Of a stretch of DNA of 12,503 nt, positions 6,797-12,503 are shown in pieces. The position numbers were made by a program, and so were the translations under genes. A model generated the notes under the pieces. It saw only the letters and a program-made list of their open reading frames with translations, searched no databases and was not told where the DNA came from. Location: assembly GCF_937889215.1 (NCBI RefSeq), contig NZ_CALBEX010000245.1, positions 1 through 12,503 of the forward strand, read 5' to 3'. The first letter of the stretch is position 1, and every line of letters starts with the position of its first letter. Source of the stretch: an uncultured Limnohabitans sp. GTDB lineage: Bacteria; Pseudomonadota; Gammaproteobacteria; Burkholderiales; Burkholderiaceae_C.

Positions 6797-7993
6797 ATGA
6801 AACCCACTTTCCAATGGAACGACCCTTTCTTGCTGAGCGAGCAACTCTCGGATGACGAGCGCGCCATCGTTGAAGCCGCCCACACGTTCTGCCAAGAGCG
6901 CCTGCAAACCCGTGTTTTGCAAGCCGCGCGCCACGAAAAGTTTGACCGTGAAATCATGACCGAAGCCGGGGCCATGGGCTTTTTGGGCTCCACCATCGAA
7001 GGCTACGGCTGCGCCGGTCTGAGCTACGTGGCTTACGGCCTGATTGCCCGCGAAGTCGAGCGTGTGGACAGCGGCTACCGCAGCGCCATCAGCGTGCAAA
7101 GCTCGCTGGTCATGCACCCCATCAACGAATACGGCTCCGAAGCGCAACGCCAAAAGTACCTGCCCAAACTGGCCACAGGCGAGTGGGTCGGCTGCTTTGG
7201 CCTGACCGAACCCAACCACGGCTCGGACCCGGCCAGCATGATCACCCGCGCCAAGCCGGTGGATGGCGGCTTCATCTTGAAGGGTGCCAAGATGTGGATC
7301 ACCAACTCGCCGATCGCCGACGTTTTCGTGGTCTGGGCCAAGCTCGAGAACGAAGACGGCAGCGTCGGTGGCCAGGAAGCCATCCACGGTTTCATCCTCG
7401 AAAAAGGCATGAAGGGCCTGACTGCTCCGAAAATTGAAGGGAAGATGAGCTTGCGCGCCAGCATCACCGGTGAAATCGTGATGGACGACGTGTTTGTGCC
7501 GTCCGAGAACCTGATGCCCAACGTGAACGGCCTCAAAGGCCCGTTTGGCTGCCTGAACAAAGCCCGCTACGGCATCGCTTGGGGCGCACTCGGCGCTGCC
7601 GAAGATTGCTGGCACCGCGCCCGCCAGTACACGCTGGACCGCGTCCAGTTTGGCCGCCCCTTGGCACAAAACCAGCTGATCCAGAAAAAGCTGGCCGACA
7701 TGCAAACCGAAATCACGCTCGGCCTGCAAGCCTGCCTGCGCGTGGGCCGCTTGATGGACGAGGGCAAAGCCGTGCCCGAGATGATCAGCATGATCAAGCG
7801 CAACAGCTGTGGCAAGGCGCTGGACATTGCCCGCATGTCGCGAGACATGCACGGCGGCAACGGCATCCACGACGAATACCATGTGATTCGCCACATGATC
7901 AACCTGGAAACCGTGAACACTTACGAAGGCACACACGATGTGCACGCGCTGATTTTGGGCCGCGCCCAAACCGGGCTGCAGGCGTTTTATTGA
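6797..7993 (+). CDS. gcdH: Glutaryl-CoA dehydrogenase
   Basis: FAD-dependent acyl-CoA dehydrogenase that oxidises and decarboxylates glutaryl-CoA to crotonyl-CoA in lysine and tryptophan breakdown, passing electrons to ETF. The 398 residues are full length. Glutaryl-CoA-specific features are [20 protein letters not shown] (90-109), whose Arg95 matches the arginine that binds the distal carboxylate, and [18 protein letters not shown] (136-153) around [23 protein letters not shown] (346-365) and [20 protein letters not shown] (374-393) complete the set, with Glu377 as the expected catalytic base. A GGAGA ribosome site precedes the ATG by 6 bases. It stands alone: divergent from the LysR gene and closed by a terminator, with no CoA-transferase or ETF gene beside it. 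Confidence 0.95.
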   Translation: MKPTFQWNDPFLLSEQLSDDERAIVEAAHTFCQERLQTRVLQAARHEKFDREIMTEAGAMGFLGSTIEGYGCAGLSYVAYGLIAREVERVDSGYRSAISVQSSLVMHPINEYGSEAQRQKYLPKLATGEWVGCFGLTEPNHGSDPASMITRAKPVDGGFILKGAKMWITNSPIADVFVVWAKLENEDGSVGGQEAIHGFILEKGMKGLTAPKIEGKMSLRASITGEIVMDDVFVPSENLMPNVNGLKGPFGCLNKARYGIAWGALGAAEDCWHRARQYTLDRVQFGRPLAQNQLIQKKLADMQTEITLGLQACLRVGRLMDEGKAVPEMISMIKRNSCGKALDIARMSRDMHGGNGIHDEYHVIRHMINLETVNTYEGTHDVHALILGRAQTGLQAFY

Positions 7994-8028
7994 GCCGCCC
8001 GCCGCCTGCCAAGGCGCATGCACAGAAC

Positions 8029-8057
8029 AAGGGGCTTCGGCCCCTTTTCTTTTCTTT
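8029..8057 (+). terminator. Intrinsic terminator after gcdH
   Basis: AAGGGGC, the stable TTCG tetraloop, and GCCCCTT form a 7-bp perfect stem followed by a T-rich tail (ttcttttctttaa). It begins 35 bases after the gcdH stop and insulates gcdH from the tetR-efflux locus. Confidence 0.88.
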
Positions 8058-8081
8058 AAAGGCCTTGCGTGCGCCAACACC

Positions 8082-8111
8082 TTGACGACAGACCCGCTCA
8101 GGGCTTACATT
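8082..8111 (+). promoter_or_regulatory. Candidate promoter of tetR-efflux operon
   Basis: TTGACG (8082-8087, 5 of 6 matches) and TACATT (8106-8111, 4 of 6) are separated by 18 bases. The predicted start point, at about 8118, falls in the adjacent palindrome. It is the only good -35 between the gcdH terminator and tetR. Confidence 0.5.
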
Positions 8112-8131
8112 AATAACCAGTCAGTCATTAA
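8110..8131. promoter_or_regulatory. Probable TetR operator
   Basis: Arms TTAATAAC and GTCATTAA (7 of 8 positions complementary) flank a 6-base centre, CAGTCA. The size and the CAGTCAGTCA core resemble sites bound by TetR-family repressors of efflux pumps. It overlaps the candidate -10 and start point and ends 8 bases before the tetR start codon, so autoregulation is likely, and with it repression of the downstream pump genes. Confidence 0.65.
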
Positions 8132-8139
8132 ATTATTGT

Positions 8140-8784
8140 GTGAACACCGCAGACCTTCTCTCCCCCCATAAACGCGAACGCCGCAAACAAGACCGTCCGG
8201 GCGAATTGCTCGAAGCCGCGCTCGACTTGTTCGTGGAAAAAGGCTTTGCCGCCACCCGCATGGAAGAAGTGGCCGCTCGAGCCGGCGTGTCCAAGGGCAC
8301 CTTGTTTTTGTACTTCCCAAGCAAAGAAGACCTGTTCAAAGCCGTGGTGCGTGCCAGCATCATCGAGCCAGTGAACCAAGGCGCGGTCGAAGTGGCCCAT
8401 TTTCAGGGCAGCGCCGGCGAGTTGCTGGAGTGGATGATGCTGCAGTGGTGGCACCGCTACGGCGACACCAAAGCCTCGGGCATCTCCAAACTGGTCATGA
8501 GCGAAGCCAGCAACTTTCCCGACCTGGCGCTGTTTTACCGGACCGAAGTGATCGAACCCGGCCACGCCTTGGTGCGCAACGCTTTGCAAAAGGGCATTGA
8601 CCAAGGCGAGTTTCGCGCTGTGGATGTCGAGCTGGCCGTGCACTCTTTCATGGCCCCGCTGTTGTTTTTGGTCATGTGGAAACACTCCATGGGGCCGTGC
8701 TGCCCCAGCCATGAACAGATCGATCCAGCAGCTTTCATCTCGCAGCACGCCCAGCTGCTGGTCAACGGCTTGTCGCGGCACTGA
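8140..8784 (+). CDS. TetR-family repressor of the adjacent RND efflux genes
   Basis: One-component regulator of 214 residues. The N-terminal DNA-binding domain is classic: ELLEAALDLFVEKGFAATRM (22-41), EEVAARAGVSKGTLFLYFPS (42-61), KEDLFKAVV (62-70). The C-terminal helical part (about 75-214) is the ligand and dimer domain; it contains a WMMLQWWHRYGD aromatic stretch and FMAPLLFLVMWKHSMGPCC. The GTG at 8140 is chosen because it is the first in-frame start after the palindrome; the next ATG (8260) would cut into the helix-turn-helix. No Shine-Dalgarno is evident. It lies 29 bases before the adaptor gene on the same strand, with no separate promoter visible, so it is probably the first gene of the efflux operon. 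The inducer cannot be predicted. Confidence 0.92.
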   Translation: MNTADLLSPHKRERRKQDRPGELLEAALDLFVEKGFAATRMEEVAARAGVSKGTLFLYFPSKEDLFKAVVRASIIEPVNQGAVEVAHFQGSAGELLEWMMLQWWHRYGDTKASGISKLVMSEASNFPDLALFYRTEVIEPGHALVRNALQKGIDQGEFRAVDVELAVHSFMAPLLFLVMWKHSMGPCCPSHEQIDPAAFISQHAQLLVNGLSRH

Positions 8785-8799
8785 CCGCTTTATTTTTTT
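8775..8799 (+). terminator. Weak hairpin plus T-tract at the tetR stop codon
   Basis: GCGG and CCGC can pair across a 6-base loop that includes the tetR TGA. TTTATTTTTTT follows immediately. A 4-bp stem is short for an intrinsic terminator, so at most partial attenuation between tetR and the pump genes is expected. Confidence 0.3.
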
Positions 8800-8813
8800 C
8801 CGTCTCACACCTC

Positions 8814-9980
8814 ATGAAAAAATCGACCCTTTGGATCTTGTCGGCCGTGGCCGTGGCCGCGCTTTTGGCGGGTGGTGCCCGCTGGGCCAGCCAACGCCAG
8901 GCTGCCAAAGACCTGCCCCTGGCCACGACCCCCGCCGTGCCCAGTATTGAGCTGGCCAGCTCCGACGTGTTCACCGCTCAGAGCCAAACCCTGAGCTTGG
9001 GCATCGCGGTATCGGGGCCTCTGAAGGCCAGCCAAAGCGCCTTCGTCAAAGCCCGTGTGGCGGGTGAGTTGCAAACCCTGAGCGTGCGCGAGGGCGACCG
9101 CGTGCAGGCAGGTCAAGTGATCGCCCAAGTCGATCCGACCGAATACCAGGCGCGTGTGCGCCAAGCGCAGCAGCAAGCGGCTGCGGCGCGTGCCCAGCTG
9201 GAGATTGCCCAGCGCCAGTTCGACAACAACCAGGCGCTGGTGAACCAGGGCTTCATCTCGCAAACCGCCCTGCTCACCTCGCAGGCCAGCCTGAACGGAG
9301 CCAAGGCCACCCATGCGGCGGCGCTGGCGGGCTTGGACTTGGCCCAAAAATCATTGACCGATGCCACGCTGCGCTCGCCCTTGTCGGGCGTGGTGGCGCA
9401 GCGCTTGGTGCAGCCGGGAGAGCGTGTGGCCGTGGAGGCCCGGTTGATTGAGGTGATCAACCTCTCGCAGCTCGAAATGGAAGCGGCCCTGACACCCGAA
9501 GACGCCAGCCGCGTGCGCGTGGGCATGACGGCGAAGCTGCAGGTCGAGGGCGTGGACGAGCCGGTCATGGCCAAAGTCTTGCGCATCAACCCCAGCGCCC
9601 ATATGGGCAGCCGCAGCATCGTGATTTACCTGGGCATCGCCGGTCGCGAGGGCTTGCGCCAGGGTCTGTTTGCCCAAGGCAGCTTGGGCACACAAAATCT
9701 GCAGGTGCTGGCGGTGCCGGTGGGCAGCGTGCGCACCGACAAACCGCAGCCCTATGTGCAGGTGGTGCAAGACGGCCAAGTGCGACACATCACGGTGCAG
9801 ACCGGTGTGCGCAGCGAAGGTACCCAGCAAAGCTGGGTAGCCGTGAAGGGCTTGTCCGAAGGCGCGCAAGTGCTGTCCGCCAGCGTGGGCGCGGTGCGCG
9901 AAGGGGTTCAAGCCAAGTTCACGAGCGTTAGCCCCGACGCATTGGCCAAGCCAGCCACCCCAGCCAACGCCGCGAAGTAA
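8814..9980 (+). CDS. RND efflux periplasmic adaptor (membrane fusion protein, HlyD/AcrA type)
   Basis: Periplasmic adaptor linking the inner-membrane RND pump to an outer-membrane channel. The 388 residues start with KK and a hydrophobic segment (5-23), an inner-membrane anchor or signal; no lipobox cysteine is present, unlike AcrA/MexA. Domains in order are: first half of the lipoyl domain (about 76-109, SVREGDRVQAGQVIAQVDPT at 90-109); an alpha-helical hairpin with heptad-like Ala/Gln-rich helices (110-182); second lipoyl half (LRSPLSGVVAQRLVQPGERV, 186-205); beta-barrel (about 217-290); and a membrane-proximal domain (about 300-370). The tail is Ala/Pro-rich. The short single hairpin suits RND partners. 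It is 29 bases after tetR and 12 bases before the pump gene. No ribosome site is evident before the ATG. Confidence 0.95.
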   Translation: MKKSTLWILSAVAVAALLAGGARWASQRQAAKDLPLATTPAVPSIELASSDVFTAQSQTLSLGIAVSGPLKASQSAFVKARVAGELQTLSVREGDRVQAGQVIAQVDPTEYQARVRQAQQQAAAARAQLEIAQRQFDNNQALVNQGFISQTALLTSQASLNGAKATHAAALAGLDLAQKSLTDATLRSPLSGVVAQRLVQPGERVAVEARLIEVINLSQLEMEAALTPEDASRVRVGMTAKLQVEGVDEPVMAKVLRINPSAHMGSRSIVIYLGIAGREGLRQGLFAQGSLGTQNLQVLAVPVGSVRTDKPQPYVQVVQDGQVRHITVQTGVRSEGTQQSWVAVKGLSEGAQVLSASVGAVREGVQAKFTSVSPDALAKPATPANAAK

Positions 9981-9992
9981 AAGGTCAACAGC

Positions 9993-12503
9993 ATGTGGTT
10001 CACCCGCGTCAGTCTGCAAAACCCCGTGTTTGCCACCATGGTCATGTTGGCCCTGGTGGTGCTGGGCATCTTTTCGTTTCAGCGCCTGAAGGTCGACCAG
10101 TTCCCGAACATCGATTTTCCAGTGGTGGTCATCAGCACCGAATACCCCGGCGCATCGCCCGAAATTGTGGAGAGCGAAGTCTCCAAAAAAATCGAAGAAG
10201 GCGTCAATTCGATCGCCGGCATCAGCGCCCTGATCTCGCGCAGCTACGAAAACCAGTCGGTGGTCGTGATTGAATTTCAACTGCAAATCGATGGCCGCAA
10301 AGCCGCCGAAGATGTGCGCGAAAAAGTCGCCTCCTTGCGCCCCTTGCTGCGGGCCGAAGTCAAAGAACCCCGGGTGTTGCGCTTTGATCCAGCCAGCCGA
10401 GCTGTGTGGTCGCTGGCGGTTATCCCCGTGGGCGATCAACTCAACGCAGTCGAGCTGACCAATTGGTCTGAACAGGTGCTCAAAAAACGCCTCGAAAACG
10501 TGCGCGGCGTGGGCTCGGTCAGCTTGGTCGGTGGCAGCAAACGCGAGATCAACCTGTACCTGCAACCGGCCGCCATGGAGGCCTTTGGCGTCTCGGCCGA
10601 CCAAGTGGTTGCGGCCGTGCGCAACGAAAACCAAGACTTGCCAGTCGGGGCCATCCGCTCGCTGCAGCAAGAGCGCATCGTGCAGATCAGCTCGCGCATG
10701 GAAAGGCCAGAAGATTTTGGCCGCATCATTGTGGCGCGCAAAAACGGCACCCCCATTCGCTTGTCGCAAGTGGCCACGGTGCAAGACGGCGCACAAGAGC
10801 TGGAAAACCTGGCGCTGTACAACGGCCAACGCACGCTCTTGATGTCGGTGCAAAAGTCGCAAGATGAAAACACCATCCAAGTGGTCGACGGTCTGATCAA
10901 AGCCGTGGCCGAGCTGCAGGGTCAGCTGCCGCCGGGCCTGCGGCTTGAGCCCATCACCGACAACTCGCGGCCCATCCGCGTGTCGGTGAACAACGTGCGC
11001 CAAACCCTGATCGAAGGGGCCATCCTCACGGTGCTGATCGTGTTTTTGTTCCTCAACTCCTGGCGCTCCACCGTCATCACGGGCCTGACACTGCCGATCT
11101 CGCTGATTGGCACCTTCATGTTCATGCAGCTGTTCGGCTTCACCATCAACATGATCACGCTGATGGCGCTGAGCCTGTGTGTGGGCCTGCTGATCGACGA
11201 CGCCATCGTGGTGCGCGAGAACATCGTGCGCCATGTGCAAATGGGCAAAAGCGCCTACCGCGCCTCGTTGGAGGGGACCCAAGAGATTGGCCTGGCCGTG
11301 CTGGCCACCACCTTGTCCATCGTGGCGGTGTTTTTGCCGATTGATTTCATGGAAGGCATCATCGGCAAGTTCTTCCACGAATTCGGCATCACCATCGTGG
11401 CGGCCGTGATGATCTCGATGTTCGTCAGCTTCACCTTGGACCCGATGCTGTCGAGCATTTGGCACGACCCGGCCATCGACGCGCATGGCAAAAATCAAGC
11501 GCCCGTGGGCTGGTACAACAACAGCATAGGCCGCGTGACCGGCTGGTTTGACCGGGGCACCGAGCGTCTGGCCGATGGCTACCAAGGCATCTTGCGCTGG
11601 GCGCTGGTGCACAAAAAATCCACCGTCTTGCTGGCGCTGGGCATTTTTGTGGCCAGCCTGTTCATGACCCGGCTGCTGGGCACCGAGTTCGTGCCCAAAG
11701 CTGATTTTTCTGAAACCTCGGTCAAGTTCGAAACCCCGGTGGGCACCTCGCTCGAAGCCACCGAAGCGAAAACCCGCCAGGTCGAGGCCATCTTGCGCGA
11801 CTTCCCAGAGGTGCGCTACACCGTCAGCACCATCAACACCGCGAACGCGCAGGGCAAAAACAACGTCAACCTGTACATCCGCCTGGTGGACCGCAAACAA
11901 CGCAGCCGCAGCGCCGACCAGATGTCTGACGTGCTGCGCGAACGCCTGAAACAAGTGCCCGGGATCGCGGTCACGCACGCCGGCTTGCTCGACGCGATCG
12001 GCGGCAACAAACAAGTGGAGTTTTCGCTGCAAGGCCCTGACCAACAAGAGCTGGAGCGCTTGGCCCTGTTGGCTATGGCCAAGGTGCAGGGCATCCCTGG
12101 CCTGGTCGATCTGGATTCCAGCGTGAAGCCCAACAAACCCGTCATCGGGATCGAAGTGCTGCGCGACGCGGCCTCAGACTTGGGCCTGGGCACGGCGCAA
12201 CTCGCCGGCCCTTTGCGCATTCTGGTGGCGGGTCAAACCGTGGGCAACTGGCGCGCTCCGGACGACCAGACTTACGACGTGAAGGTGCGCCTCGCCCCCG
12301 AAGCGCGCAACAGCCCACAAGACTTGGAGCGACTGCCCTTCATCGTGGGGGCCGCTGCCGATGACAGTCCGCGCATCGTGCGCCTGGGCCAGGTGGCCCA
12401 AGTGAGCGAAACCACCGGCTCCAACCAGATCAACCGCCGCGACATGATGCGCGAGGTGGCCATCAACGCCAACGTGTTCGGGCGTTCGGCGGGCGAGGTT
12501 TCG
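9993..12503 (+). CDS. RND inner-membrane efflux pump (AcrB/HAE1-like), C-terminus cut by window edge
   Basis: Proton-driven trimeric exporter that works with the upstream adaptor and an outer-membrane channel. The frame is open from ATG 9993 to the window end: 837 of an expected 1,020-1,060 codons, with no internal stop or frameshift. The N-terminus is [20 protein letters not shown] with TM1 near 12-28. The porter domain includes [20 protein letters not shown], as in AcrB-like pumps. TM2-TM6 begin near residue 343. [20 protein letters not shown] carries Asp402-Asp403, the proton-relay pair (family D407/D408), and TM7 lies near 543-560. The second periplasmic half begins [20 protein letters not shown]. 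The relay motif favours a multidrug-type (HAE) pump over the metal-exporting CzcA type. Substrate unknown. It is probably co-transcribed with tetR and the adaptor; an outer-membrane factor gene may follow. Confidence 0.96.
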   Translation, partial: MWFTRVSLQNPVFATMVMLALVVLGIFSFQRLKVDQFPNIDFPVVVISTEYPGASPEIVESEVSKKIEEGVNSIAGISALISRSYENQSVVVIEFQLQIDGRKAAEDVREKVASLRPLLRAEVKEPRVLRFDPASRAVWSLAVIPVGDQLNAVELTNWSEQVLKKRLENVRGVGSVSLVGGSKREINLYLQPAAMEAFGVSADQVVAAVRNENQDLPVGAIRSLQQERIVQISSRMERPEDFGRIIVARKNGTPIRLSQVATVQDGAQELENLALYNGQRTLLMSVQKSQDENTIQVVDGLIKAVAELQGQLPPGLRLEPITDNSRPIRVSVNNVRQTLIEGAILTVLIVFLFLNSWRSTVITGLTLPISLIGTFMFMQLFGFTINMITLMALSLCVGLLIDDAIVVRENIVRHVQMGKSAYRASLEGTQEIGLAVLATTLSIVAVFLPIDFMEGIIGKFFHEFGITIVAAVMISMFVSFTLDPMLSSIWHDPAIDAHGKNQAPVGWYNNSIGRVTGWFDRGTERLADGYQGILRWALVHKKSTVLLALGIFVASLFMTRLLGTEFVPKADFSETSVKFETPVGTSLEATEAKTRQVEAILRDFPEVRYTVSTINTANAQGKNNVNLYIRLVDRKQRSRSADQMSDVLRERLKQVPGIAVTHAGLLDAIGGNKQVEFSLQGPDQQELERLALLAMAKVQGIPGLVDLDSSVKPNKPVIGIEVLRDAASDLGLGTAQLAGPLRILVAGQTVGNWRAPDDQTYDVKVRLAPEARNSPQDLERLPFIVGAAADDSPRIVRLGQVAQVSETTGSNQINRRDMMREVAINANVFGRSAGEVS

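Noticed and set aside
6773..8080. 435-codon minus-strand frame opposite gcdH
   Set aside because: Shadow composition; gcdH is unambiguous, and the frame also runs across the intrinsic terminator.
9351..12047. An 898-codon open frame on the minus strand opposite the RND genes
   Set aside because: It mirrors the codon structure of the real plus-strand genes, is His/Gln/Ala-rich with no domain, and spans two secure genes. This is a typical high-GC antisense shadow.
1..12503. Search for mobile elements, CRISPR arrays, tRNA/rRNA, toxin-antitoxin or defence genes
   Set aside because: No array-like repeats, transposase or integrase motifs, cloverleaf sequences or defence domains were seen; all sizeable coding regions are accounted for by housekeeping, catabolic or efflux genes.

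Overview
The window is ordinary, gene-dense, high-GC bacterial chromosome. Gene content, codon use and protein signatures suggest a betaproteobacterium of the Burkholderiales, probably Comamonadaceae. That assignment is inferred from protein character only; there is no rRNA gene here. I see no phage, insertion sequence, CRISPR or tRNA. Codon use looks uniform, with no obvious sign of recent transfer. Both edges cut a gene: an aldolase on the left and an RND pump on the right.

Region 1 (1-2260, minus strand) holds the two specific enzymes of the Entner-Doudoroff pathway. edd (6-phosphogluconate dehydratase) overlaps the start of eda (KDPG aldolase, cut by the window edge) by 10 bases. In front of edd is a 15-bp palindrome that closely matches the HexR operator. 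It lies just downstream of a plausible sigma-70 promoter, so repression relieved by KDPG is the likely control.

Region 2 (2408-3828, plus strand) holds a ChaC-type gamma-glutamylcyclotransferase (glutathione breakdown) and pdxH (pyridoxal phosphate synthesis). The 170-bp gap between them contains a diverged 30-bp tandem repeat that stays open in the pdxH frame.

Region 3 (3885-6644, minus strand) is a run of four genes. In transcription order these are a LysR-type regulator, msrA (methionine sulfoxide reductase), a small exported Cys/His-rich protein of unknown function, and an AEC-family permease. The LysR gene is divergent from gcdH (6797-7993, plus), which encodes glutaryl-CoA dehydrogenase of lysine/tryptophan catabolism. 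gcdH ends at a clear intrinsic terminator.

Region 4 (8082-12503, plus strand) is a drug-efflux locus: a TetR repressor, an RND periplasmic adaptor and an RND inner-membrane pump open to the window end (837 codons visible). A 22-bp imperfect palindrome beside the tetR promoter is the probable operator. Any outer-membrane partner must lie beyond the window or elsewhere.

I found no undescribed multi-gene system. The best leads are the small Cys/His protein beside msrA, the palindromes in the edd-chaC intergenic region, and the TetR operator. Long open frames opposite edd, gcdH, the permease and the RND pump are shadows of high-GC coding sequence and are not annotated.
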